The notes under the pieces are model-generated. The model was not told the DNA's origin and ran no database searches. It saw only the letters and a program-made list of their open reading frames with translations. Below are positions 35,209 to 43,003 of a stretch of DNA of 64,000 nt, piece by piece (positions within the stretch are counted from its first letter, which is position 1; every line of letters starts with the position of its first letter). Source of the stretch: Rothia sp. (in: high G+C Gram-positive bacteria) (GTDB taxonomy: Bacteria > Actinomycetota > Actinomycetes > Actinomycetales > Micrococcaceae). The position numbers were made by a program, and so were the translations under genes. Location: assembly GCA_030529845.1 (NCBI GenBank), contig JAUMWB010000001.1, forward strand, positions 558,001 through 622,000, read 5' to 3'.

Positions 35209-35495
35209 GTGCTTCTACCCGAATACACACCAGCTTTCGCACGAGATATTAAAAAGCTTCAGAAAAACGGGTCAACCTTGAGCATCTGAAATCTGTCACT
35301 GAGCTAATTTTGGACAATTCACCGGATTCCATGGAAGAACTGCGGCGTCGCCACCGAATGCACACTTTGAAAGGCAACTGGGCAGGCGCAAAGGAATGCC
35401 ACGTGGCAAATGCCGGTGACTGGCTATTAATCTGGAGAACAACCAAAACTCACGCATATTTCCTGCGAACAGGAACACACGACGACCTCTTTTGA
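35209..35495 (+). pseudogene. RelE/YafQ-type mRNA interferase toxin gene, frameshifted
   Basis: GTG start 2 bases after the antitoxin stop. LLPEYTPAFARDIKKLQKN is in the first frame, then a one-base loss near 35268 moves the rest to another frame: VNLEHLKSVTELILDNSPDSMEELRRRHRMHTLKGNWAGAKECHVANAGDWLLIWRTTKTHAYFLRTGTHDDLF. The latter has YafQ landmarks H-x-L-K-G-x-W, E-C-H-V, W-L-L-I-W and the C-terminal R-T-G-T-H-x-D-L-F. Both genes of the module are therefore inactive. Confidence 0.78.
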
Positions 35496-35508
35496 GCCAT
35501 CATGCCCT

Positions 35509-36495
35509 TTATGGGGCTACGAGTTTGAGCCACTGGCAGACCACCAGGTCTTTGGGAGTTACGGGCATGCCCTCATCTCCCACTGACCAGAAACTCCGGT
35601 GGGCCCTCCACCACTCATCCCAGCTGTCAAAGCCTTCGCCCTCGGCCCGCACAAATTCGTCGGTAACATCGTGAGCTTCCACGAGTTCCACCCGGGTTGT
35701 TTCAAGTAGGCATACGGGCTGACCGGCTGAGTCAATCACCAGCTCGGTCTGCCCCACACCTGGCAGATCTTCGCCGGCTTCCATGTAGTGCCTGTAAAGA
35801 GAAGAGGTTGCTGTTTTCTGCCCGTTCAGAAGCGCTTTCACCAGCTTATCCCTGAGCAGGCCAGGCTCCCCGTACTCCCCCACTGTATCTGCATCGGGCA
35901 GACTAAAGCCCTCCCGGCTATGCTCAGGCAGGTCAGCTAACCAGGCCAGGGCACGCTCCATCACTAGGCTAGTCAGCTCCAGTGAATACGTTGGCCAGGT
36001 CGAATCGGTGAAGAGGTGCTCAGCTCCCTCGTAGAAATCGCAGCTGGCTCTAACTGATGAAGCAGTGTGGGCGAGGGCTGCAGGAGCGTCCTCAGCAAAC
36101 CAGGTATCAGCGCCCCCGCCATGAATCGCTACCGGGAAGGAAACCGGCAGGGTACCAGGCAGGCAGGTAGGGTCAACGAAGCCCTCCAGGGCGAGCAGGC
36201 CCTGGGCGCGGGCGTCCGTCTGGGCCAGGGTCTGGGCGACCATCGCCCCCAAAGACACTCCTGCTACCACAAAAGGGCCAGTGAGTGCCGCTACGGCAGC
36301 CTGCGCCCGGGCTAGGACCTTCTCATGAGTAAGCTGCTGGTAGAAGGCCATACCATCTTCGATGGTGGTGAAGCGGTGCCCGTCATACAGGTCAGGGGTA
36401 AAAACCAGGTGCCCGGCAGCCTCCAGGCGATCAGCGAGCGCGCGGACGCCGCCCGTCAGCCCCGCTGCGTGATGGAAAAGGACAAGGGTGGTCAT
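35509..36495 (-). CDS. Dienelactone-hydrolase-like / ASCH domain fusion
   Basis: 328 residues. Residues 1-190 are an alpha/beta hydrolase of the dienelactone hydrolase family: TLVLFHHAAGL, nucleophile elbow VAGVSLGAMVA with Ser instead of the classical Cys, an Asp in HGGGADTWF and a His in EGAEHLFTD as candidate triad. Residues about 205-328 are an ASCH domain (GEPGLLRDKLVKALLNGQKTATSSLYRHYMEAGEDLPGVGQTELVIDSAGQPVCLLETTRVELV...FDSWDEWWRAHRSFW), a fold linked to RNA or modified nucleotide binding. The combination is unusual. No operon partner. Confidence 0.82.
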   Translation of the reverse strand: MTTLVLFHHAAGLTGGVRALADRLEAAGHLVFTPDLYDGHRFTTIEDGMAFYQQLTHEKVLARAQAAVAALTGPFVVAGVSLGAMVAQTLAQTDARAQGLLALEGFVDPTCLPGTLPVSFPVAIHGGGADTWFAEDAPAALAHTASSVRASCDFYEGAEHLFTDSTWPTYSLELTSLVMERALAWLADLPEHSREGFSLPDADTVGEYGEPGLLRDKLVKALLNGQKTATSSLYRHYMEAGEDLPGVGQTELVIDSAGQPVCLLETTRVELVEAHDVTDEFVRAEGEGFDSWDEWWRAHRSFWSVGDEGMPVTPKDLVVCQWLKLVAP

Positions 36496-36615
36496 AGCCT
36501 TCTTTCTTCCCTAATCTGTGTACCTGGGTCAGCTCCTTTGGTTATACGTTACTGTATAGAAGCCCCACCCCTTTACACTGGGATAAACCGCCCTAATCAA
36601 GCTAGAGGAGTTGTT

Positions 36616-36696
36616 ATGGCCCGTATCGGTCTTATTCTTGGTTCCACCCGCCCTACCCGCAAGTGCACCCACAGCCAACCTTGCCCTTTTCATTAA
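36616..36696 (+). pseudogene. NADPH-dependent FMN reductase, N-terminal scrap
   Basis: GAGGAG precedes ATG 36616. MARIGLILGSTRPTRK is the flavodoxin-like phosphate-loop start of NADPH-dependent FMN reductases (usually G-S-T-R-P-x-R). After residue 16 the sequence changes abruptly to another gene and the frame ends at 36696. Confidence 0.65.
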
Positions 36697-36793
36697 CTTC
36701 TGGCCCATCGGGATGTTTCTCGTGCTCTATACACTGTCGGCTATCCTGGATTCCGGCGAGCAATTGCAGAAAAGCACAGAAGGGTTAGTCTAA
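36663..36793 (+). pseudogene. DUF2975 membrane protein, C-terminal scrap
   Basis: APTANLALFINFWPIGMFLVLYTLSAILDSGEQLQKSTEGLV has one membrane helix and ends in the E-G-L-V motif of DUF2975 proteins. Those proteins are normally encoded just before a 70-residue HTH gene, as here. The 5' part is missing and fused to the FMN reductase scrap, so a deletion joined the two. Confidence 0.6.
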
Positions 36794-36794
36794 G

Positions 36795-37010
36795 GTGCCA
36801 ACTGATATATCTGAAGTCCACTGCCATCTTGATGAACTCTTAGACAGCAGGGGGATGACTCTGAGCCATCTTTCTGAACTGGTGGATATCAGCCTACCCA
36901 ATCTCTCCATTCTCAAGAACAACAAGGCCAAAGCAATCCGATTCACCACACTCACCGCTATTTGCAAGGCTCTGGACTGCGAGATTGGTGAGCTTCTGAC
37001 CCTCAAATAA
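36795..37010 (+). CDS. Short XRE/Cro-type regulator (YozG-like)
   Basis: 71 residues from a GTG start, one base after the DUF2975 remnant. The whole protein is one HTH: HLDELLDSRGMTLSHLSELVDISLPNLSILKNNKAKAIRFTTLTAICKALDCEIGELLTLK. Normally paired with a DUF2975 membrane protein, whose gene is here reduced to a tail. The HTH itself looks intact but has probably lost its usual promoter and partner. Confidence 0.8.
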   Translation: MPTDISEVHCHLDELLDSRGMTLSHLSELVDISLPNLSILKNNKAKAIRFTTLTAICKALDCEIGELLTLK

Positions 37011-37070
37011 TAATTTCAGTAACCCACCCTCAATGCAGCACCTCATCTACCCTGTAGAATAGCTAGCAGA

Positions 37071-37210
37071 CATTCACCGGAGGACAGTAGGCCGCAGCCT
37101 AGGGGATCATCGGTCAGGCTTAGCCTGCCCAATATACCGCCTGTTAGATGAAGGTGCCGGGTGAGCCCGGGTGTCGCTCAAAAGCGACCCCGCAGCTCAC
37201 CCATTTTTTG
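37071..37210 (+). promoter_or_regulatory. Riboswitch-like leader with terminator upstream of the GNAT gene
   Basis: ACAG (37084-37087) pairs with CTGT (37141-37144) and encloses two hairpins: TAGGC-cgca-GCCTA (37088-37101) and CGGT-CAGGC-tta-GCCTG-ACCG (37111-37139), forming a three-way junction. A terminator follows: GGGTGAGC (37159-37166) pairs with GCTCACCC (37195-37202) plus T6. TCACC (37074-37078) can pair with GGTGA (37160-37164) in the terminator's left arm, giving an antiterminator. It ends about 50 bases before the GTG start. Confidence 0.5.
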
Positions 37211-37258
37211 TGGGAAAACGCCCCGGGGCCGCACCTGACCTAGCCTGAAAGGAACCCC

Positions 37259-37996
37259 GTGACCACCCGCGTCCTCCCATCTATCACCCTTAAAGCCCTC
37301 ACCCCAGCCGGCCGTGAAACCTTCATCACCGAGAATCAAAGGTCTTTCAATGACGGAGCTTTAGAAGAGTTCGGCCAGCGCAATGCAGACTTTGAAGAAG
37401 AAGGCCAGATCATTTCGCGTGCCACCATTGAAGATTCCATTGATCAGGGGCAGGCCTACCAGATCCTTGCAGGCGGACGCCCTGTGGGCGGGCTGGTAGT
37501 GCAAGTTGAGGAAGACCGTGGCACCCTGGATTTGCTCTTCATCGCCCCCGAGGAACATTCCAAGGGCTACGGGCAGGCAGCCTGGGCGCAGGTGGAAGAG
37601 ACCTACCCCGCTGTGACCGCCTGGGAAACTTTTACCCCCTACTTTGAAACCCGCAATGTACATTTCTATGTCAATAAGCTGGGCTTTGAGATTCTTGAGT
37701 TTTACCACCAGCAGCACCCCAACCCCCATGATGGGCAGAAGCAGACCAGCCCGGCCCCAACTGTCAGCTGGCAAGACGACGCTAATACAGTTGAAGAGCA
37801 TGAGGACTTCCTCTTCATCAAGAACCGAGCAGGAAGGCAAGCCTCGCAGCCTGCTAATACCCCTGAGCCAGATGAAACTGTTCGGGTAGAGTACTCAGAT
37901 AAGGAGCAGCTCCACCAGCTCATTAATGTGCAGAAGCTAAGGGCCTACCGGTATGGGCAGGAGGCGGACTGCTCTCACTGGCTCGATCTAGTCTAG
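37259..37996 (+). CDS. GNAT-family N-acetyltransferase
   Basis: 245 residues from GTG with AAAGGA upstream. The acetyltransferase core is residues 10-150: GTLDLLFIAPEEHSKGYGQAAWAQVEETYPAVTAWETFTP carries the acetyl-CoA loop (Q/R-x-x-G-x-G/A, here S-K-G-Y-G-Q-A), and NVHFYVNKLGFEILEFYHQ is the last strand-helix. A C-terminal extension of about 90 acidic residues has no recognised domain. The substrate is unknown. The upstream terminator-bearing leader suggests attenuation control. Confidence 0.82.
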   Translation: MTTRVLPSITLKALTPAGRETFITENQRSFNDGALEEFGQRNADFEEEGQIISRATIEDSIDQGQAYQILAGGRPVGGLVVQVEEDRGTLDLLFIAPEEHSKGYGQAAWAQVEETYPAVTAWETFTPYFETRNVHFYVNKLGFEILEFYHQQHPNPHDGQKQTSPAPTVSWQDDANTVEEHEDFLFIKNRAGRQASQPANTPEPDETVRVEYSDKEQLHQLINVQKLRAYRYGQEADCSHWLDLV

Positions 37997-38012
37997 AGGG
38001 AAGGTCTTATCT

Positions 38013-39386
38013 ATGGTCACCTGGCATGAACTCGATGCCCGCAGCTGGGCGCAGGCCGCCGCCGAGTACGGGGCTGAAGCTGGCGTCCGTGCCTCCTTAG
38101 CCCGTATTGAACAGCTCAACCCCCGCTACCGGGCTTTTAACCTGGTACTTGCAGAGCAGGCTGTGGCAACCGCACGCGCTCTTGATGCCCTGCCAGCTAG
38201 CGAGCGCGGCCCCCTGCATGGGGTGCCTGTGGCTATCAAGGACGAGAACGATGTGGCAGGTACGGTCACCAGTTTCGGTACGGCCTGTAACAGCACCCCC
38301 AAGAGCGCTGATTCGCTCACTGTTAGCCGCCTGCGGCAGGCCGGGGCCATCATCATAGGTAAGACCACTATGCCAGCTTTTGGGGCCTTTCCTATTACTA
38401 GTTCTGAGGCCTTTGGTATCACCCCTAACCCGCACAATGTGGCCTTTACTGCTGGGGGGTCTTCGGGTGGGTCTGCGGTGGCTCTTGCTACCGGTATGGT
38501 CCCGCTGGCTTTGGGTGGGGACGGTGGTGGTTCGATTCGTATTCCTGCTGACCGGTGTGGCCTGGTTGGTTTTAAGCCTGCCCGTGGGGCTGTTCCCCCT
38601 GCCCCCTATGATCATCTCTGGCATGATTTGGGTACGGCCGGGCCGATTGCCAGGACGGTGCGCGATGCTGAGCTGATGTACCGCATTATTTCTGGTGCTG
38701 CCGGTGGCCCCCGGCAGGTTCCCCAGGCTGGGCGGCCCTTGCGGATCGGTGTGAGTCTGGCCCCGGCTTCTGCCCTGGCCAGGCTGGATCTGGCCCATTG
38801 CCGGGCTATCTGGCAGGCGGCTCAGGCCCTGCGGCAGGCAGGTCATACGGTCACCTACCTGCCGGGGCGGCTACCAGACCCTACCTTGCCCTTTATGGTG
38901 CAGTTCTTTGCCGGGCTGGGCGATGAAATCCGCGCCCTGGAGAGCACCGATAGTTTGGAGGGCTTGCACCGCCATACCCTGGCCCTGGGTTTTTGGGCGC
39001 GGGGCCGAATCTTGCAGGCAGCTAAGGACGCCGGCCGGCGGCTTGGTGCCCGCCTGGAGGCCACCTACTTTGAGAGCTATGACCTACTGCTTACCCCTAC
39101 CACAGCTAACCGGCCTCCTGCCGCTGACCAACTCCAGGGGGTAGGTTGGGGAGCCGCTGGTTTTGTTCGCGCCATGGTTCAGGCTGTGCCCTCGGCTGTT
39201 TACACTCTTCCCTGGAATGTTTCTGGCCACCCAGCCCTAGCTATACCTGCTGGCTACGCAGAAGATGGCCTGCCGGTTTCGGTGCAGCTAATTGCGCCCT
39301 TGAAAAAGCAGGGGCTAGGTGACCTCTTTAGCCTGGGAGCAGACCTACATAGGAGGATAGCTGGCCCTGGCTCAGAGGGCCCCTAG
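38013..39386 (+). CDS. Amidase-signature family amidase
   Basis: 457 residues; AGGGAAGG upstream, 16 bases after the GNAT gene. The Ser-cisSer-Lys triad is visible: Lys in VAIKDENDVAG, the Gly/Ser-rich signature FTAGGSSGGSAVALATGMVPLALGGDGGGSIRIPADRCGLVGFKPARG with both Ser residues. It hydrolyses amides; close to indole-acetamide/GatA-like enzymes. A GatCAB role is unlikely because gatB and gatC are absent. Probably cotranscribed with the GNAT gene, so it may share the leader. Confidence 0.9.
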   Translation: MVTWHELDARSWAQAAAEYGAEAGVRASLARIEQLNPRYRAFNLVLAEQAVATARALDALPASERGPLHGVPVAIKDENDVAGTVTSFGTACNSTPKSADSLTVSRLRQAGAIIIGKTTMPAFGAFPITSSEAFGITPNPHNVAFTAGGSSGGSAVALATGMVPLALGGDGGGSIRIPADRCGLVGFKPARGAVPPAPYDHLWHDLGTAGPIARTVRDAELMYRIISGAAGGPRQVPQAGRPLRIGVSLAPASALARLDLAHCRAIWQAAQALRQAGHTVTYLPGRLPDPTLPFMVQFFAGLGDEIRALESTDSLEGLHRHTLALGFWARGRILQAAKDAGRRLGARLEATYFESYDLLLTPTTANRPPAADQLQGVGWGAAGFVRAMVQAVPSAVYTLPWNVSGHPALAIPAGYAEDGLPVSVQLIAPLKKQGLGDLFSLGADLHRRIAGPGSEGP

Positions 39387-39410
39387 CCCCTGCCTGCACC
39401 CCTTAGCGGG

Positions 39411-41126
39411 TTAGTTGCCGCTGCTGTGGCGTTGCTCTAGCTCACCGGCAGCCTGCTGGATGAGCTCCAGCAGCTCAGCCTCGGTCATCTGGCTCAGGGG
39501 CTTGCCAGCATCAAGGGTGGCAGACTCAGCAGAACCTGCCCCGCGGCCCGAGGACTGGCCGGTTTCGGCGTTGACCACGGTCACCTGACCCTGCGGGGAA
39601 ATATCAGCCCGGTAGGAGACGGCCTGGCCCTGGCCAATGGAGGCTGCCCAGTGCCCGTCCTTGGCCGGCAAGATCTCATAGACGCTCATACCCGCAGACC
39701 ATCGCGTAGTCCAGGCGTTATCCCCCTGCACACTGGATTCCTTAATAGCGGTCACCAAGGTGGAGGTTGCAGGCAGGTCCGTTGCCGTGTTGAGGGTCAA
39801 GACAGCCCGGCCCTGGCCGTCCTGAACCGCAGGAACCAGTGACAAGGCCGTAATGGACTGCGAAGAACCGCGCGGAGTGAGGGGGGATACATAGCTCATG
39901 GCCCCGTCCCCCGCCGATACCATGGTGAACTCCGAAGGGTTCTGGGCGTTAGCGTCCTCAGCGTCTGTATCGGTCAGATCATAACCATACTTAGAGCCCC
40001 ACCACTGGGTCAGCGAACCACCGGCGTTGATAGCCTCCCGCTGAATCTTGGCAAGTGACCGGGGGTAGGTCGGGCCAGCTAAGTCAGCTTCTACCAGCTC
40101 AGCGGCAGAGAGCACTTCCAGGCCTTCAGGGGTATAAACAGCAGCCCCGTTAGGGACCCTAGTCACCTTCCAGAAGCCCTCATAGCGGTAGAGGGGCACA
40201 ACCACCACCGGTGAATCCCCCTCACAGTAGCCATAGACATCACTCTTATTCCAGTGGGCAAAGGGGGCGCGGGCATGAATAGACCAGGCCAGAGAATACC
40301 AGGGCCAGGTGGTCTCAAGACGGCGGCCCATCTGCTCAGGAACCGGGCAGAAAGAAGAAGCAGAAGCCGGAATAGTGCCGGTAGTGGGCATAGTCAAGGT
40401 CTGCACAGCCTCATAGCCGCCGGTGCCCAGAACTCCGCGCTCCTTAACTAGCACTGTGTAACGGGAGGTGCCCTGCCCAGTGCCGTCCCCAGCCTTAGCC
40501 TGGGCGTCCTGGGCAGCAGGAACATAATGAACATCTTCCCGGTCACCGATCACATCGCCCTGATCGCGCTGGGCATAGTTATTGGCCACAATCCAGGGGG
40601 CCCGGTCAGCAAAGCTGGTTACTGCATCGTCGGTGACGGTATCTGCCGTGTAGGCTTTAGCTACCACATAGGGGTGAACGGTAAACGTGTACCCCGCCCC
40701 GGTCAGGGCCAGCAGGGCAGCGAGCGCAGCTGCACCGGTACGGGGCGGACGGCCACCTTGAGACTTCTGACGGGGGTTACTGGAACTGCCAACGGGCGGA
40801 AGCCCGGCGGGTTTCTTCTGTGTCTTCTTAGCCGGGGTGCCCACCCAGTAGGCTGCCAGGAAAAGGGGTAAGAGGCAGCCTAGAATGAGCGGGGTGTGCA
40901 CCCGCAAGGCAGTTTCTGCCACAGCCAGTAGGCCCAGCCCGCGGGTCCAGGTAGCCCAGGCGCCGGCAATGATCAGAACAAAAATCAGCAGAGCAACCAA
41001 GATACCTAGGGCACTGGCTTCTTCACCTGAGGTGGTGGCCTGAGCAGCCTTTTTGCCCTGACTGGCTTGAGGGCTCTTGCTAGTTTTCTTCTGCCCGGAG
41101 TCTGCCGAGGTGGGCTGATCTGCCAT
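39411..41126 (-). CDS. Membrane protein of unknown function with large C-terminal domain
   Basis: 571 residues from ATG 41126. The N-terminal 35 residues are polar (Lys/Ser/Gln-rich). Helices follow at LGILVALLIFVLIIAGAWATW, LILGCLLPLFLAAYWVG and AAALAALLALTGAGYTFTVHPYVV. The remaining 400 residues would lie outside: YVVAKAYTADTVTDDAVTSFADRAPWIVANNYAQRDQGDVIGDREDVHYVPA with three Cys. The C-terminus is a short helix with E-L-L-E-L-I-Q-Q. Occurs in related actinobacteria; I recognise no family function. Convergent to the amidase. Confidence 0.8.
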   Translation of the reverse strand: MADQPTSADSGQKKTSKSPQASQGKKAAQATTSGEEASALGILVALLIFVLIIAGAWATWTRGLGLLAVAETALRVHTPLILGCLLPLFLAAYWVGTPAKKTQKKPAGLPPVGSSSNPRQKSQGGRPPRTGAAALAALLALTGAGYTFTVHPYVVAKAYTADTVTDDAVTSFADRAPWIVANNYAQRDQGDVIGDREDVHYVPAAQDAQAKAGDGTGQGTSRYTVLVKERGVLGTGGYEAVQTLTMPTTGTIPASASSFCPVPEQMGRRLETTWPWYSLAWSIHARAPFAHWNKSDVYGYCEGDSPVVVVPLYRYEGFWKVTRVPNGAAVYTPEGLEVLSAAELVEADLAGPTYPRSLAKIQREAINAGGSLTQWWGSKYGYDLTDTDAEDANAQNPSEFTMVSAGDGAMSYVSPLTPRGSSQSITALSLVPAVQDGQGRAVLTLNTATDLPATSTLVTAIKESSVQGDNAWTTRWSAGMSVYEILPAKDGHWAASIGQGQAVSYRADISPQGQVTVVNAETGQSSGRGAGSAESATLDAGKPLSQMTEAELLELIQQAAGELEQRHSSGN

Positions 41127-41257
41127 TGTCTGCTCCTTTGCTAGTGCTCGCACCCTTCCAGGTACATGATGTATCACCCCCCTATTTTATGAGCCCCTCC
41201 TAGCTCTGTGAACATTCAGGTAGATACTCGAGGTTCAAACTCGCCCAGACCCTGAAG

Positions 41258-41350
41258 ATGCCCTTGGTCCTGCCCTACCAGCTCTTAGGTGAGATCATTG
41301 ACTTTAACATCACCGAAAAAGAGGGCCTTACTAGCTTCTGGCGCCCCTAA
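41258..41350 (+). other. 30-residue reading frame, probable remnant
   Basis: MPLVLPYQLLGEIIDFNITEKEGLTSFWRP has protein-like composition but no ribosome site or partner. The 289-base interval 41127-41415 otherwise holds only the promoter region of the next gene. Confidence 0.2.
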
Positions 41351-41415
41351 CACCCTAGGGGCAGGCGACTATAGTAGAGACCGAATACCAAGAAAGAACT
41401 TCCCACAGGATACCT

Positions 41416-41886
41416 ATGCACATCGACTCTAACCCTACCCCGCGCCTCCTCTTCCGTATCTTTGCCACCGCTGAAATGGTCACCTGGGCCCTGCTGATCA
41501 CGGCCCTGATTCTGCGGGGTACCGGCGTGACTAATATTGTGCCGATTGCCGGTGGTATCCACGGGTTTGTTTTTCTAAGCTACTGCGTAGTGACGGTCTT
41601 TACCTGGGTCAACCAGCAGTGGAAGGCCCCTGTGGGTGTGGCCGGCCTGCTCCTATCGGTGATTCCCTTTGCGACCGTTCCTTTTGAGATTTTCTTGGAG
41701 AAGCGGGGTCTTTTGCGCGGGGGCTGGCGTCTGGCACCTGGCGGGGCGGCGCCGTCCGGTCTGCTAGAGAAAGCCCAGGCCTGGGTACTGGCCAAGCCGG
41801 TACTTGCAAGCACCTTGCTGCTTGCCTTCGTGGTTCTGCTCTTTGTGATGCTCCTGCTGGCAGGCCCGCCCGTCCCCAAGAATTAA
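41416..41886 (+). CDS. DUF3817 membrane protein
   Basis: 156 residues with AGGATACCT upstream. Three membrane helices in the N-terminal 100 residues (FRIFATAEMVTWALLITALILRG; IAGGIHGFVFLSYCVVTVFTWV; PVGVAGLLLSVIPFATVPFEIFLEKRG) form the DUF3817 domain, with the conserved G-x-x-H-G-F-V-F. A fourth helix (VLASTLLLAFVVLLFVMLLLAG) is at the C-terminus. Actinobacterial integral membrane protein of unknown function. Confidence 0.87.
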   Translation: MHIDSNPTPRLLFRIFATAEMVTWALLITALILRGTGVTNIVPIAGGIHGFVFLSYCVVTVFTWVNQQWKAPVGVAGLLLSVIPFATVPFEIFLEKRGLLRGGWRLAPGGAAPSGLLEKAQAWVLAKPVLASTLLLAFVVLLFVMLLLAGPPVPKN

Positions 41887-41918
41887 CCCGGCAGAACTGA
41901 GGCACCAAATCAACGACC

Positions 41919-41978
41919 GTGCGTCATATCGCCCACCGTGCACATGGCAGATGCACGCTCAGCGATATGACGCACTTT
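41919..41978 (+). terminator. Large nested hairpin after DUF3817
   Basis: GTGCGTCATATCGC (41919-41932) pairs perfectly with 41962-41975, enclosing GTGCA/TGCAC; TTT follows. Terminator-like, but the arms are unusual enough to be a repeat element. Confidence 0.55.
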
Positions 41979-42082
41979 CATCTATACCTTCTACCGGCCA
42001 GCTTTGGCGATAGTAGGCTTCCTGAACCCAACCAGCTTTAAGAGCAGTAGCTCACCCCCTGTCACCTCACTCCATATCAACT

Positions 42083-42946
42083 ATGCACAGACCTCAGCCC
42101 CAACAGCACCAGCTGACCCGTGAAATCGTCCAAGCCATCACTGAGCGTGCAGCTACCGGTGAGCGCCTCCTTGAAATTAGTCAGGTAGGTACAAGCTCCG
42201 TAGTTGCACTCACAGAACACGTGGCTGTTCGTATTGCGCGCGATAGCGATACCGCCAGCACCCTCATCAAGAAACAGCAACTTGTAGACGCCCTACCCGA
42301 GTTTTCATTCGACCTACCCCGATCAGTTGGGCCTGCTATAGAACAGGACGGTATTGTGGCCGTCCCCACCATTCGCTTACGTGGCAAGCCCCACCCGGCA
42401 GGTAGCGGCAACCCAACGGTACTCGCAAATCTTATTGATGAAATCCAAGCAACCCCGGTAGAACCATTTTCGCATCTGTTAGCAGAACGCCATACCTTTT
42501 GCGGCGGGCCTGAATGGCTAGAAATCATGGCCAATCAGGTGCTCCCCCGCCTTTCTCCCGAAGCCCAGAAAATCGCGCAGAATATACTCAAGCAACTCAG
42601 TATCTACGAAAGTGAAATCGGTTCCATTGATTTCGTGTTATCTCACGGTGACTTGGCCGGAAGTAACATGCTCTTTGAGGGCTCAAAAGTCGTTGGGGTT
42701 CTCGACTGGGATTTAGCCTCTTTTGATGACCCCGCTGTTGATCTGGCCTGCCTTGCTGCCTGGCACGGCTCTCAGATTATTCAACAGATAGCTGGCGATA
42801 CACCCCTAGCGGTTCGGGCGCACCTTTTGCGGGCCTCCGACCCGCTCCAAATTGTAGCCTTTGATCTTTTGCACAGCCGTTCTCCCATGACGCTTTCTCA
42901 AACTATAGCTAAAGCAGAACAGGGGTTACTGAAGCACAAGCCCTGA
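42083..42946 (+). CDS. Aminoglycoside/macrolide phosphotransferase-family kinase
   Basis: 287 residues. APH-type kinase fold. N-lobe TSSVVALTEHVAVRIARDSDTA; catalytic loop FVLSHGDLAGSNMLFE (H-G-D-L-x-x-x-N, near residue 195) and the metal-binding VLDWDLASFDDPAVDLACL. The family includes macrolide and aminoglycoside kinases but many members act on other small molecules. The lysine of the N-lobe is not obvious. The gene is less GC-rich than its neighbours. Substrate unassigned. Confidence 0.8.
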   Translation: MHRPQPQQHQLTREIVQAITERAATGERLLEISQVGTSSVVALTEHVAVRIARDSDTASTLIKKQQLVDALPEFSFDLPRSVGPAIEQDGIVAVPTIRLRGKPHPAGSGNPTVLANLIDEIQATPVEPFSHLLAERHTFCGGPEWLEIMANQVLPRLSPEAQKIAQNILKQLSIYESEIGSIDFVLSHGDLAGSNMLFEGSKVVGVLDWDLASFDDPAVDLACLAAWHGSQIIQQIAGDTPLAVRAHLLRASDPLQIVAFDLLHSRSPMTLSQTIAKAEQGLLKHKP

Positions 42947-43003
42947 CCCCGCCCGTGTGGCATAATGACCAGGTTAGACACACGAACTTTCCGAGGAGAC
43001 CCC

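Noticed and set aside
42965-43003. Longer start for tcdA
   Set aside because: ATG 42965 lies in a -10-like CATAAT and lacks a ribosome site; GTG 43004 has GAGGAG.
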